This document shows, in pieces, positions 9,183 through 17,484 of a stretch of DNA of 64,000 bases (its first letter is position 1; each line of letters opens with the position of its first letter). The stretch is from Dokdonella sp. GTDB lineage: Bacteria > Pseudomonadota > Gammaproteobacteria > Xanthomonadales > Rhodanobacteraceae. The DNA lies in the NCBI RefSeq assembly GCF_019634775.1, contig NZ_JAHCAS010000001.1, positions 1,116,001 to 1,180,000 of the forward strand. Reading direction: 5' to 3'. Below the pieces are notes generated by a model. That model made no database searches and was not told the DNA's origin. It saw only the letters and a program-made list of their open reading frames with translations. Position numbers and translations under genes: made by a program.

Positions 9183-11426
9183 CTACGCCGGCTCGAGGTT
9201 CGCGTAGGCAAGCACCAGCCACTTCTGCCCGCCTTCCTCGAAATTGACCTGCACACGTGTGTGCGCGCCGGCGCCCTCGCAGTCGACGATGACGCCCGCA
9301 CCGAAGCTCGCATGGCGCACACGCTGGCCGAGCTTCAGGCCCGGTCCGGCATCGAGGCGGGCATGCCCGGCCGCAGCCGCCATCGGCCGGCTGACCTGCA
9401 CGCGCGGGCGCACCTCGTGGATCAGTTCGGCCGGGATTTCGCCGAGGAAACGCGACGGGCGGCCGTACATTTCCATGCCGTGCATGCGCCGCGATTCGGC
9501 GTAGCTCAGCACGAGCCTTTCGCGTGCGCGCGTGATGCCGACGTAGGCGAGACGGCGCTCCTCCTCGAGGCGACCCGGTTCCTCCATCGATTTCTGTCCA
9601 GGGAACAGGCCCTCTTCGAGGCCGACCAGGAATACCAGCGGAAACTCGAGGCCCTTCGCCGAATGCAGGGTCATGAGCTGCACGCAGTCCTGCCAGGCCT
9701 CGCCCTGCGATTCGCCGGCTTCGAGCGCGGCGTGGGCGAGGAAGGCGGCGAGTTCGGACAGGCCGGCCTCGATGTCTTCGGCCGTGCGTTCGAAACGACT
9801 GGCGACATTGACCAGCTCGTCGAGGTTCTCGAGGCGTGACTCGGCACTGGACCTGTCGCGCTCGTGGTATTCGCGCAGGCCGGACAACGCGATCGCGTGG
9901 TCCATCTGTTCGGCGAGGGGCAGGGAATGGGATTCGGGATTGGGGATTGGAGATTCGGGAACACCCGCTTCTTCGAATTTCGAATCCCGAATCCCGAATC
10001 CCGAATCTCCGTTGCAGTCGCGGGCGAGGCCATCGACCAGCACGAGGAAGCCGCGCAGCGCGTTCCTCGCGCGCGCGGCCAGCATGCTGTCGCCGAGTTC
10101 GGCGAGCGCGGCTTCCCACATCGACGTGGCCTCGCGGCGTGCGCGCCCGCGCAGCAGGTCGATCGTGCGGTCGCCGATGCCGCGCGGCGGGGTGTTGACG
10201 ACGCGCTCGAAGGCCGCGTCGTCGTGACGGTTGCCGACCAGGCGCAGGTAGGCCAGCGCATCCTTCACTTCGGCGCGGTCGAAGAAACGCTGGCCGCCGT
10301 ACACGCGGTACGGGATGTCGTTGCGGATCAGCAGTTCCTCGAAGTTGCGCGACTGCGCGTTCGAGCGGTACAGCACGGCCACGCTGCTCGCCGGCTGGCC
10401 GCTGCGGATGACTTCCTGGATGCGTTCGACGACGAAGCGCGCTTCGTCCTGTTCGTTGTAGGCGGCGTACAGCGCGATCGGCTCGCCGCGCTCGCCGGCG
10501 GTCCACAGTTCCTTGCCGAGGCGGCTCGGGTTGTTGGCGATGACCGCGTTGGCCGCGCCGAGGATCGTCGCTGTCGAGCGGTAGTTCTGTTCGAGGCGGA
10601 TCGTCGTCGCGCCGGGGAAGTCGCGCAGGAAGTGCTGCACGTTCTCGACCCGCGCGCCACGCCAGCCGTAGATCGCCTGGTCGTCGTCACCGACCACGAA
10701 CAGAGAGCCGGTCTGGCCTGCGAGCAGGCGCACCCAGGCGTATTGCAGCGCATTGGTGTCCTGGAACTCGTCGATCAGCAGGTGCCGCCAGCGCTCCCGG
10801 TAGTGTGCGAGCAGGGTTTCATCGTGCAGCCATAATTCGTGTGCACGCAGCAGCAGCTCGGCGAAATCGACCAGGCCGGCGCGCCGGCAGGCATCCTCGT
10901 AGCCGCGGTAGATGTCGAGCAGGGTCGCCGCGATCGGGTTGCCGCCGGTCTCGATCGCATCGGGTCGGCGGCCCTCGTCCTTCTGCGCATTGATGTACCA
11001 GGCCGCCTGGCGCGGTGGAAAGCGCGCCTCGTCGATGTCGAGGCCGGCCATCGTGCGCTTGACCAGGCGCAATTGGTCATCGGCATCGAGGATCTGGAAG
11101 GTCTCGGGCAGACCGGCCTCGCGCCAATGTCGGCGCAGCAGACGGTGGGCGATGCCGTGGAAGGTACCGACCGTGAGTCCGCGCGCCTCGCCGACCAGCA
11201 TACCGGCGCGCGTGCGCATCTCGGCGGCGGCCTTGTTGGTGAAGGTCACTGCGAGCACCGACCACGGCGACTGCCGTTCGACTTCGAGCAGCCAGCCGAT
11301 GCGGTGCACGAGCACGCGCGTCTTGCCGGATCCGGCGCCGGCGAGCACGAGGTGATGTCCCGACGCTGCGGTGACGGCCTCGCGCTGGGCCGGGTTCAGC
11401 CCTTCGAGCAGGTGGGAAACATCCAT
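9183..11426 (-). CDS. uvrD: UvrD, DNA helicase II, with an in-frame repeat insertion
   Basis: 747-aa SF1A 3'-5' helicase for nucleotide-excision and mismatch repair (E. coli UvrD is 720 aa). Walker A GAGSGKT is at residues 30-36, the Q motif is before it, motif II is DEFQD, motif III GDDDQAIYGWRGA, motif IV LEQNYRS, motif V LMTLHSAKGLEF and motif VI YVGITRARERL. The C-terminal Tudor-like domain is present. Compared with E. coli UvrD, about 33 extra residues (about 471-503) sit in subdomain 2B. They are encoded entirely by a heptad inverted-repeat array and contain peptides such as GFGIRDS and PIPNPES. The frame is kept, so the protein is probably functional. It lies 27 bases after yqhA. Confidence 0.96.
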   Translation of the reverse strand: MDVSHLLEGLNPAQREAVTAASGHHLVLAGAGSGKTRVLVHRIGWLLEVERQSPWSVLAVTFTNKAAAEMRTRAGMLVGEARGLTVGTFHGIAHRLLRRHWREAGLPETFQILDADDQLRLVKRTMAGLDIDEARFPPRQAAWYINAQKDEGRRPDAIETGGNPIAATLLDIYRGYEDACRRAGLVDFAELLLRAHELWLHDETLLAHYRERWRHLLIDEFQDTNALQYAWVRLLAGQTGSLFVVGDDDQAIYGWRGARVENVQHFLRDFPGATTIRLEQNYRSTATILGAANAVIANNPSRLGKELWTAGERGEPIALYAAYNEQDEARFVVERIQEVIRSGQPASSVAVLYRSNAQSRNFEELLIRNDIPYRVYGGQRFFDRAEVKDALAYLRLVGNRHDDAAFERVVNTPPRGIGDRTIDLLRGRARREATSMWEAALAELGDSMLAARARNALRGFLVLVDGLARDCNGDSGFGIRDSKFEEAGVPESPIPNPESHSLPLAEQMDHAIALSGLREYHERDRSSAESRLENLDELVNVASRFERTAEDIEAGLSELAAFLAHAALEAGESQGEAWQDCVQLMTLHSAKGLEFPLVFLVGLEEGLFPGQKSMEEPGRLEEERRLAYVGITRARERLVLSYAESRRMHGMEMYGRPSRFLGEIPAELIHEVRPRVQVSRPMAAAAGHARLDAGPGLKLGQRVRHASFGAGVIVDCEGAGAHTRVQVNFEEGGQKWLVLAYANLEPA
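9922..10010. repeat. Heptad inverted-repeat array inside uvrD (locus 1 of 5)
   Basis: About 89 bases made of two opposed arms of a 7-bp unit. The left arm reads GGGATTC, GGGATTG, GGGATTG, GAGATTC. The right arm (9976-10010) holds the complementary GAATCCC units. The centre is a spacer of roughly 10 bases, so the whole can fold as one long imperfect hairpin. It lies wholly within the uvrD coding sequence and stays in frame. Related arrays are at 23257-23360, 28538-28662, 51554-51620 and 57742-57817. Confidence 0.9.
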
Positions 11427-11453
11427 CGCGCGATTGTAGTGGCGCGATGGTCC

Positions 11454-12074
11454 TCAATGCCCGCCGTTCGCCCTCGCCTTGTGTGGCGCTCCCTGCATGA
11501 TGCGGTCGGTAAGGGCGATGCCGATGGCGGAGAGGATGAACACGCAATGGATGATGGTCTGCCAGAGCACACCGGTCGGAGTCAGTGTCGCGCAGTTCGG
11601 GTTCATCGCGGTGATGTCCTTGATCGCGACGAGCTGCTCGGGCGTGCAGAAATCGAGGCCACCCAGCGTGCCCGCGGCGATGAAGGTCTTGAGCAGGTGG
11701 ATCGAGGAGATGCCGATGATCGCCATCGCCAGCTTGACCTTGAGCACCGAGGCGTTGACGTGGCTCAACCACTCGGGCTGATCCGGGTGGCCGTCCAGGC
11801 CGAGACGCGAGACGAAGGTCTCGTAGCCGCCGACGATGACCATGATGAGCAGGTTGGAAATCATCACCACGTCGATCAGGCCGAGCACGATCAGCATGAT
11901 CTGCTGTTCGCCGAAGCCCACCGCACCGTGGATCAGGTGCCACAGTTCCTTGAGGAACAGGAACACGTAGACGCCCTGGGCGACGATCAGGCCGAGGTAG
12001 AGCGGCAACTGCAACCAGCGCGAGAAGAAGATCAAGCGTGGCAGTGGGCGCATCGCGTGGTCGTCGAACGGCAT
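11454..12074 (-). CDS. yqhA: YqhA, UPF0114 family inner-membrane protein
   Basis: 206-aa integral membrane protein of the UPF0114/YqhA family, whose function is not established. Three to four hydrophobic segments are visible (about 18-42, 58-82, 115-135, 165-188). The family signature region includes FVSRLGLDGHPDQPEWL. The E. coli protein is about 164 aa; the extra length lies between the third and last segments and includes two cysteines (DFCTPEQ, NPNCATL). A start at the internal ATG six codons later is also possible. It is followed 27 bases later by uvrD on the same strand, so the two may share a transcript. Confidence 0.88.
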   Translation of the reverse strand: MPFDDHAMRPLPRLIFFSRWLQLPLYLGLIVAQGVYVFLFLKELWHLIHGAVGFGEQQIMLIVLGLIDVVMISNLLIMVIVGGYETFVSRLGLDGHPDQPEWLSHVNASVLKVKLAMAIIGISSIHLLKTFIAAGTLGGLDFCTPEQLVAIKDITAMNPNCATLTPTGVLWQTIIHCVFILSAIGIALTDRIMQGAPHKARANGGH

Positions 12075-12137
12075 CGGGGTTCCGGATCGGGAGACGGGCC
12101 GGCGATTCTACGCGAGCAGCATGCTCCTGCGTCCGTT

Positions 12138-12347
12138 TCAGGTCGCCGGGCGATGGCCAAGCAGGCGCGCCGGCAGCATGAGCAGCGCCGTGACCAGGGC
12201 AACGATCGCGTCCATCAGCGCGCCGACGATGCGGAACGGAATCGACAGCAGCCACAGGATCGGCCACAGCACGAGCAGCACCAATGCCACCGGCCAGCAC
12301 AGCACCAGCACGATCGCCCACAGCAACAGCACGCCAAGGAATCGCAT
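12138..12347 (-). CDS. Small hydrophobic membrane protein
   Basis: 69-aa protein that is almost entirely hydrophobic, with two probable membrane helices (about 4-38 and 41-60) joined by a short PFRIVG link, and a basic tail. The ATG at 12347 is preceded by a good ribosome site (GGAGTGAGG), so it is chosen over longer readings. No known family is recognised. It lies between a large SNF2 helicase gene and yqhA on the same strand. A membrane location is the only supported statement. Confidence 0.6.
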   Translation of the reverse strand: MRFLGVLLLWAIVLVLCWPVALVLLVLWPILWLLSIPFRIVGALMDAIVALVTALLMLPARLLGHRPAT

Positions 12348-12602
12348 CGCCCTCACTCCCGTCGCCGCCAGCCGGCTGCGTCGATGGTGGGGCCGGTTGG
12401 AGGCATCGACAAGGATGACGTTCGGCAGGGGGCCTGTGGAGGAATGGATGACGCATCGGCGGCCAACCATCGCGTTCGGCAATCAACCGCGAGGCCGGTC
12501 AGGCGTTCCCACGCAGGCCATGTCGGGTGATGAAGGATCGGCAACACCGATGGTGACGAGCGGTCCGCTCCCCGTGCATGACTCTCGACTTGATGGCCGC
12601 GG
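12348..12602. other. 255-bp gap between SNF2 helicase and small membrane gene
   Basis: No supported gene, terminator-like hairpin or repeat is seen here. It should contain the promoter of the small membrane protein gene. Confidence 0.4.
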
Positions 12603-15600
12603 CTACAACGGCGCGAACAACTCGGCGAGGTCGCTCTCGTCGAAGCGCAGGCTCTGCGTGCTGCCGCCTTCGAGGACGGCGGCGGCGAGGTCGGCCTTGC
12701 GCTGCTGCAGGGCCTGGATCTTCTCCTCGACCGTGCCGGTGCAGATCAGCTTGTAGACGAACACCGGCTTGTCCTGGCCGATGCGGTGCGCACGGTCGGT
12801 GGCCTGGGCCTCGACGGCCGGGTTCCACCACGGGTCGTAGTGGATCACGGTGTCGGCGGCGGTCAGGTTGAGACCGACGCCGCCGGCCTTGAGGCTGATC
12901 AGGAACAACGGTACTTCGCCGGCCTGGAATCGTTCGACGAGTTCGGCGCGCTGCGTGCCGGGCGTCTGCCCGGTCAGGGTCTGCCACGGCTGGCCGCGCG
13001 CGTCGAGCGCCTCGCCGATCAGGGCGAGCATCTCGGTGAACTGGCTGAAGACGAGGATGCGCCGGCCTTCGGCGACGAGGCTGTCGGTCAGATCGAGCAG
13101 CAGGTCGAGCTTGGCCGAGCCTTCGACCTTGCGTGCGCCTTCGAGCTTGACCAGGCGCGGATCGCAGCAGGCCTGGCGCAGCTTGAGCAGGGCGTCGAGC
13201 ACGACGATGCCGCTCTGCGCGAGGCCGCGCTTCTGCACCTCGGCGAGCACGCGCTCGTGCTGGGCGAGGCGCAGCGTCTCGTAGAGCTCGCGTTGCGCAC
13301 CTTCGAGTTCGACGTTGCACGGGATGAAGGTTTTTTCTGGCAGGTCGGCGAGCACATCCTCCTTGCGTCGGCGCAGCAGCAGCGGGGCGATGCGCCGACC
13401 CAGGCGTTCGCGCCGTTCGACGTCGCCGTGCTTCTCGATCGGCGTGCGGTAGAAGCGCACGAAGTCGCGCTCGCTGCCGAGCAGGCCCGGCTCGACCGCG
13501 TCGAACTGCGCCCACAGTTCGCCGAGGTGGTTCTCCAGCGGCGTGCCGGTCATGGCCAGGCGCCGCGCGGCCGGGATCGTGCGCACGATGCGCGCGGCCT
13601 GGCTCTTGGCGTTCTTGATCGCCTGCGCCTCGTCGAGCACGAGCAGGGCGTAGTCGTGGGCGATCAGTTCCTCCTGGTCGCGCGCGAGCAGGGGATAGGT
13701 CGTGATGACGAGGTCGTGGCGCGGGATCGCCTCATGCAGTCCGCCACGCGCGGGTCCGTGCAGGACCAGCACGCGCAGGTCCGGGGTGAAGTGTTCCGCC
13801 TCGCTGCGCCAGTTGGCGACGAGGCTGGTTGGCGCGACCACGAGGGCGGGTCGTTCGAGGCGGCCACGCTGCTTCTCGGCGAGCAAGTGGGCGAGCACCT
13901 GCACGGTCTTGCCGAGACCCATGTCGTCGGCGAGCACGCCGCCGAGGCCGGCATCGGCAAGGAAGCCGAGCCAGGCCAGGCCGTCGCGCTGGTAGCGACG
14001 CAGCGTCGCCGTGAAGCCGGGCGGTTCACTGGCTGGTTCGCGAGCCTCGCGCAGGCGTTCGATCTGCGTGCGCAGGCGTTCGCCGCCGCGCCAGGCCAGC
14101 CCGCTCGAAGCAGCCAGCTCATCGATCACGCCAGCATGTGCGCGCAACAGGCGCAGGCCGCCGCGTTCGGGATCGACCTGCACCGGTGGCGTGCTCTCCA
14201 GCCATTCGAGCAGCGGCGCGATCAGCCGGCGCAGACGCGCCAACGGCAACGGCACGCGCCGGCGTGCATCGATCGGCACGAGCCACACCGCGTCCTCGGC
14301 CTCGCCCTTGCGCGGTGCCAGTGGGAATGATGGATCGGCGAGCAGGTTGCGCAGCACCGGCAGCAGGTCGATGCGCTCGCCGGCGACGTCGATGCCGAGG
14401 CTGACGTCGAACCAGGCATTGCCCTCGTCGGCGACTTCGGCATGCCACTGCTCCGGTTCATCGAGCAGTTCGAACGGGAAGCCGGACTCGCTCTCGAGGC
14501 GGAAGCCTTGGTCGCGCAGGCGCGTGGCCAGGGCGAACAACTGCTCGGCCGGGGCGATCTGCGCACGCCGCGGTTCGAGCACGAAATCGCTGTGGCCGAG
14601 TGTGTGGCGGCCGAGGCCCGGGATCGACGGCAGCATGCCGGCTTCGACGAAGCCGAGTTCCTCGAGGCGTTCGACCGCGGCGATCTCGGCCGAACGGTCG
14701 CGCACGATTTCGAGCAGGCGGCCTTCGTGCATGCGCCGTTCGCGCGCGGCGGACGGCGCGTACGGCAGGCGGGGGCCGGCGTAGTCGAAATCGAGCCGGG
14801 CCACACCGGCCTGGTAGCGCAACGGCGCGCCGTTGACGTGGGCGAGTTGCGGAAACGCGCGCAGGGTCAGCACCGGCACCGGCACCACGCGATGTGCTTC
14901 GGCCGCGGCCGGTCGAGCCGGTTCCGGCAGCTTGCTGGCGACGGCGGTTTCGCGCAGGCGGTCGGCGACCAGTGGCGCCTGTTCGGGCAGCAGTGGCGGT
15001 GCGCGCAAGGCGGCTTCGACCAGGCGTGCATCGCCGTCGACGCGGCCGAGCTCGCGGGTGATTTCGTCGAAGTACCAGACGCCATCGATGCGCAGCAGGC
15101 GCGTCTTTGCCGAGTCGCCACCGAGGCGCGCGATCAGGGTCTGGCTGCCATCAGCTTCGGTGCGCCAATCCCAGCCGAGTGCGCGTGGCGCAGCCAGGGT
15201 GACGCGACCCTTCGACGGCTTGTCCACGAAGCAGGGATGGCTGGCGATGAGGATTTCCAGCAGTGACTCGTCGCGCAGGCCGGTCAGCGTGTACCACGCG
15301 CCACTGCCGGTATAGCCGGTGACGCCCATGCGCAGGCGCGCGACGTGCTCGAACTGTTCCGGCGTAAGCCGCTCCCAGGGATCGCCGCCGTAGTAGTAGC
15401 CGTGGCCGATCGGTTGCGGTGAGCCGAGCCCACCCTTGCGGTTGGGCTTGAGCCACACCGGCTGCACCAGCAGGTGTGGCAGCGCGCCCTCGCCGAGGCG
15501 CAGGAGGATGCCGAACACCTGGGCCGGATCGGCGACGGGCTTGCGTGACAGCGGCGCGCGCGCGGCTTCCAGCGATTCGAACCAGCGCTTCCAGGCGCCG

Positions 15601-15953
15601 AGATCCACGCCCTTCTGCGTGCGTGCTTCGGTTTCGATGTCGGGCAGCGGCGCACCGAGCATTTTCAGGGTGATCGCGGCGACATGCTTGCACTCGCCTT
15701 CGAGTGGGCAGGTGCATTGCGTGTCGAGCAGCGGCCGCGCGCCCTGCAGGGCGATGCGCACGCCGGCCGTGTAGGGTTCGGTGGCCGTGCCGTCGACCTG
15801 GCCGATCAGGACCCCGGCGCTGTCGTCACTGCTGTAGCGCAGCGTGCGCACATGCCCCTGGCGCACGTAGTCGGCTCCCTTGTCGAGGGTCGGCCGATCG
15901 AGCACCGAGGTGACGCTGCGGGTCAACAGCTGGCGGAAAACCGACTCGTCCAT
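12603..15953 (-). CDS. SWIM zinc-finger SNF2-family DEAD-like helicase
   Basis: 1116-aa SF2 ATPase of the Swi2/Snf2 (HepA/RapA-like) group, expected to move along duplex DNA or remodel protein-DNA complexes. The N-terminal region carries a SWIM zinc motif, CTCPLEGECKH (CxCx5CxH, about residues 79-89). A long bacterial SNF2 regulatory region follows. The ATPase core then has Walker A DDMGLGKT, the DEAQ box LVLDEAQAIK and helicase-C motifs including ILVFSQFTEML and DRAHRIGQ. The ATG at 15953 begins the conserved part (MDESVFRQLL), though its ribosome site is weak. The gene stands alone, not in a defence cluster, so a housekeeping role in transcription recycling or repair is most likely. Confidence 0.9.
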   Translation of the reverse strand: MDESVFRQLLTRSVTSVLDRPTLDKGADYVRQGHVRTLRYSSDDSAGVLIGQVDGTATEPYTAGVRIALQGARPLLDTQCTCPLEGECKHVAAITLKMLGAPLPDIETEARTQKGVDLGAWKRWFESLEAARAPLSRKPVADPAQVFGILLRLGEGALPHLLVQPVWLKPNRKGGLGSPQPIGHGYYYGGDPWERLTPEQFEHVARLRMGVTGYTGSGAWYTLTGLRDESLLEILIASHPCFVDKPSKGRVTLAAPRALGWDWRTEADGSQTLIARLGGDSAKTRLLRIDGVWYFDEITRELGRVDGDARLVEAALRAPPLLPEQAPLVADRLRETAVASKLPEPARPAAAEAHRVVPVPVLTLRAFPQLAHVNGAPLRYQAGVARLDFDYAGPRLPYAPSAARERRMHEGRLLEIVRDRSAEIAAVERLEELGFVEAGMLPSIPGLGRHTLGHSDFVLEPRRAQIAPAEQLFALATRLRDQGFRLESESGFPFELLDEPEQWHAEVADEGNAWFDVSLGIDVAGERIDLLPVLRNLLADPSFPLAPRKGEAEDAVWLVPIDARRRVPLPLARLRRLIAPLLEWLESTPPVQVDPERGGLRLLRAHAGVIDELAASSGLAWRGGERLRTQIERLREAREPASEPPGFTATLRRYQRDGLAWLGFLADAGLGGVLADDMGLGKTVQVLAHLLAEKQRGRLERPALVVAPTSLVANWRSEAEHFTPDLRVLVLHGPARGGLHEAIPRHDLVITTYPLLARDQEELIAHDYALLVLDEAQAIKNAKSQAARIVRTIPAARRLAMTGTPLENHLGELWAQFDAVEPGLLGSERDFVRFYRTPIEKHGDVERRERLGRRIAPLLLRRRKEDVLADLPEKTFIPCNVELEGAQRELYETLRLAQHERVLAEVQKRGLAQSGIVVLDALLKLRQACCDPRLVKLEGARKVEGSAKLDLLLDLTDSLVAEGRRILVFSQFTEMLALIGEALDARGQPWQTLTGQTPGTQRAELVERFQAGEVPLFLISLKAGGVGLNLTAADTVIHYDPWWNPAVEAQATDRAHRIGQDKPVFVYKLICTGTVEEKIQALQQRKADLAAAVLEGGSTQSLRFDESDLAELFAPL

Positions 15954-16131
15954 GCCTGGCGACGTCCGGAAGGCGGATGCGAACCGGCGATCGTGCCCGT
16001 TGCATGCGCGGACGTCCAGCGAGGAACGGACCGAGGCGATTCCCGGCCCGATGCTGCGTCGCATCGGTCGCCACGACGCACGGCGGATCGAACCGTGCGC
16101 GTCGCAATCTGACAGCGGTGGGCCAGTTGGG

Positions 16132-16641
16132 TCAGATACGCGCGATCAGCGCCTCGGCTTCCTCGTGCAGGGTGTTGACCACGGCGTTGTCGAGCACCTT
16201 GCGCAACTGGCGGCGGTACTCCGGCAGGATTTCAAGGAAGTCGGCCTGGCTGTCGCAGCGCTCGAGCTTGAGCGTGAACAGGAAGGAGCGCAGACCGAGA
16301 TGGTCGACCACCGTGTTGTTCATGAACTTGCGCGCGGTGGCGGCCGGCGTGATCGCGTCGGCCGGCAGTACCACCGGATCGACCGACGCCGGGCCGGACT
16401 CGTTGGCCGCCTCCTTGGTCGGGCCGCTGCCGCTGAACTCGATCAGGCCAGCTTCGGCCAGCTCGCCGATCAGGCCGGCGACGTCGCCGAAGGATGCAAA
16501 CTGGCGGCGCACCTCGCCGAGCTGACGCTGGCCATTGATGGCGATCAAGACGGTGCGGTGGCGGGGGCCGAGGTGATGTGAGCGGTTTTCGATTTCCTGG
16601 CGGCCCGCCTCGGTCTTCACGGGAATGACATTGTCGAGCAT
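16132..16641 (-). CDS. Conserved hypothetical protein
   Basis: 169-aa soluble protein with no signal peptide or membrane segment. The N-terminal half (about 15-75) looks like a small winged-helix or oligomerisation fold: RTVLIAINGQRQLGEVRRQF followed by LIGELAEAGLIEF. Proteins with this start (MLDNVIPVKTEAGRQEI) occur in several beta- and gammaproteobacteria, but I know no function. The C-terminal half is helical and ends in LHEEAEALIARI. The ATG at 16641 has a clear ribosome site (AGGGAG), so the longer reading is not used. It lies downstream of baeR on the same strand. Confidence 0.7.
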   Translation of the reverse strand: MLDNVIPVKTEAGRQEIENRSHHLGPRHRTVLIAINGQRQLGEVRRQFASFGDVAGLIGELAEAGLIEFSGSGPTKEAANESGPASVDPVVLPADAITPAATARKFMNNTVVDHLGLRSFLFTLKLERCDSQADFLEILPEYRRQLRKVLDNAVVNTLHEEAEALIARI

Positions 16642-16776
16642 GGCTTTGATCTCCCTGGGTTGGTGGCGCGCGTCAGGGCGGGCCCCCGGAGAGTGCAGCA
16701 ATTTCCGTGCCGTTCGCGTTCCTGGCGGCCCCGGATTCGTCCTCGCAGGTGCCGAAAGGAGGGTGGATCGGCTGCG

Positions 16777-17484
16777 TCATGGGGTGGATGGCTCGGATGC
16801 GTCCCCTTGCCCAGGTGGCTCGAAGCGGTACCCGACCCCGTACACCGCGGCGATCGGGTCGACCCCGACCTCGTCGAGCTTGCGGCGCAGGTTCTTGACG
16901 TGGCTGTCGACCGTGCGCTCGCTGACCACGCGATGGTCTTCATACAGCGCGCCGATGAGCTGGCTGCGCGAGAACACGCGGCCGGGCTGGCTCGACAGCT
17001 TGCGCAGCAGGCGGAACTCGCTCGGCGTCAGCACCAGCGGGCGGCCATGCACGCGCACCTCGAAGCGCTCCTCATCGAGCACGATCGCCTGCGTCGCGGA
17101 TGGTGCCGCCGCATGGGCCGCGCGGCGCAGCACGGCCTTGACGCGCGCGACCACCTCGCGCGGACTGAACGGTTTGCAGATGTAGTCATCGGCGCCGAGT
17201 TCGAGGCCGAGCAGGCGGTCGATCTCCTCGACGCGCGCGGTGACCATCAGGATCGGCAACGACGAGAAGGCGCGCACGCCGCGGCAGATCGACAGGCCAT
17301 CGGCACCGGGCAGCGAGATGTCGAGCAGGATCGCGTCGGGGGCGTGGCGGCGTACCCATTCGACCGCACCGTCCCCGCGCCCGAGCACGCTGACCCGGCA
17401 GCCGGCGGCGACCAGGTAGTCGCGCAGCAGCGCGGCGAGTTTCGGTTCGTCCTCGACGATCAGGACATGTGCCTGGGTGTTCAT
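16777..17484 (-). CDS. baeR: BaeR-like OmpR-family response regulator
   Basis: 235-aa DNA-binding response regulator of envelope stress. The receiver domain (about 6-118) has the acidic pair in VEDEP, phospho-acceptor Asp55 in ILLDISLPG, Thr in VTAR and Lys in CKPFSPRE. The OmpR-type winged helix (about 135-228) has LTPSEFRLL and the recognition helix region ERTVDSHVKNLRRKL. The ATG at 17484 has AGGGAGTT upstream and overlaps the stop of the kinase as ATGA, so translation is coupled. BaeR in E. coli activates spy and drug-efflux genes. A small secreted protein is divergent from this operon. Confidence 0.85.
   Translation of the reverse strand: MNTQAHVLIVEDEPKLAALLRDYLVAAGCRVSVLGRGDGAVEWVRRHAPDAILLDISLPGADGLSICRGVRAFSSLPILMVTARVEEIDRLLGLELGADDYICKPFSPREVVARVKAVLRRAAHAAAPSATQAIVLDEERFEVRVHGRPLVLTPSEFRLLRKLSSQPGRVFSRSQLIGALYEDHRVVSERTVDSHVKNLRRKLDEVGVDPIAAVYGVGYRFEPPGQGDASEPSTP

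Noticed and set aside
12603..15953. SNF2 helicase as part of a phage-defence island
   Set aside because: No nuclease, methyltransferase or other defence partner is nearby; its neighbours are baeSR and uvrD. The SWIM/SNF2 layout is a common chromosomal family.
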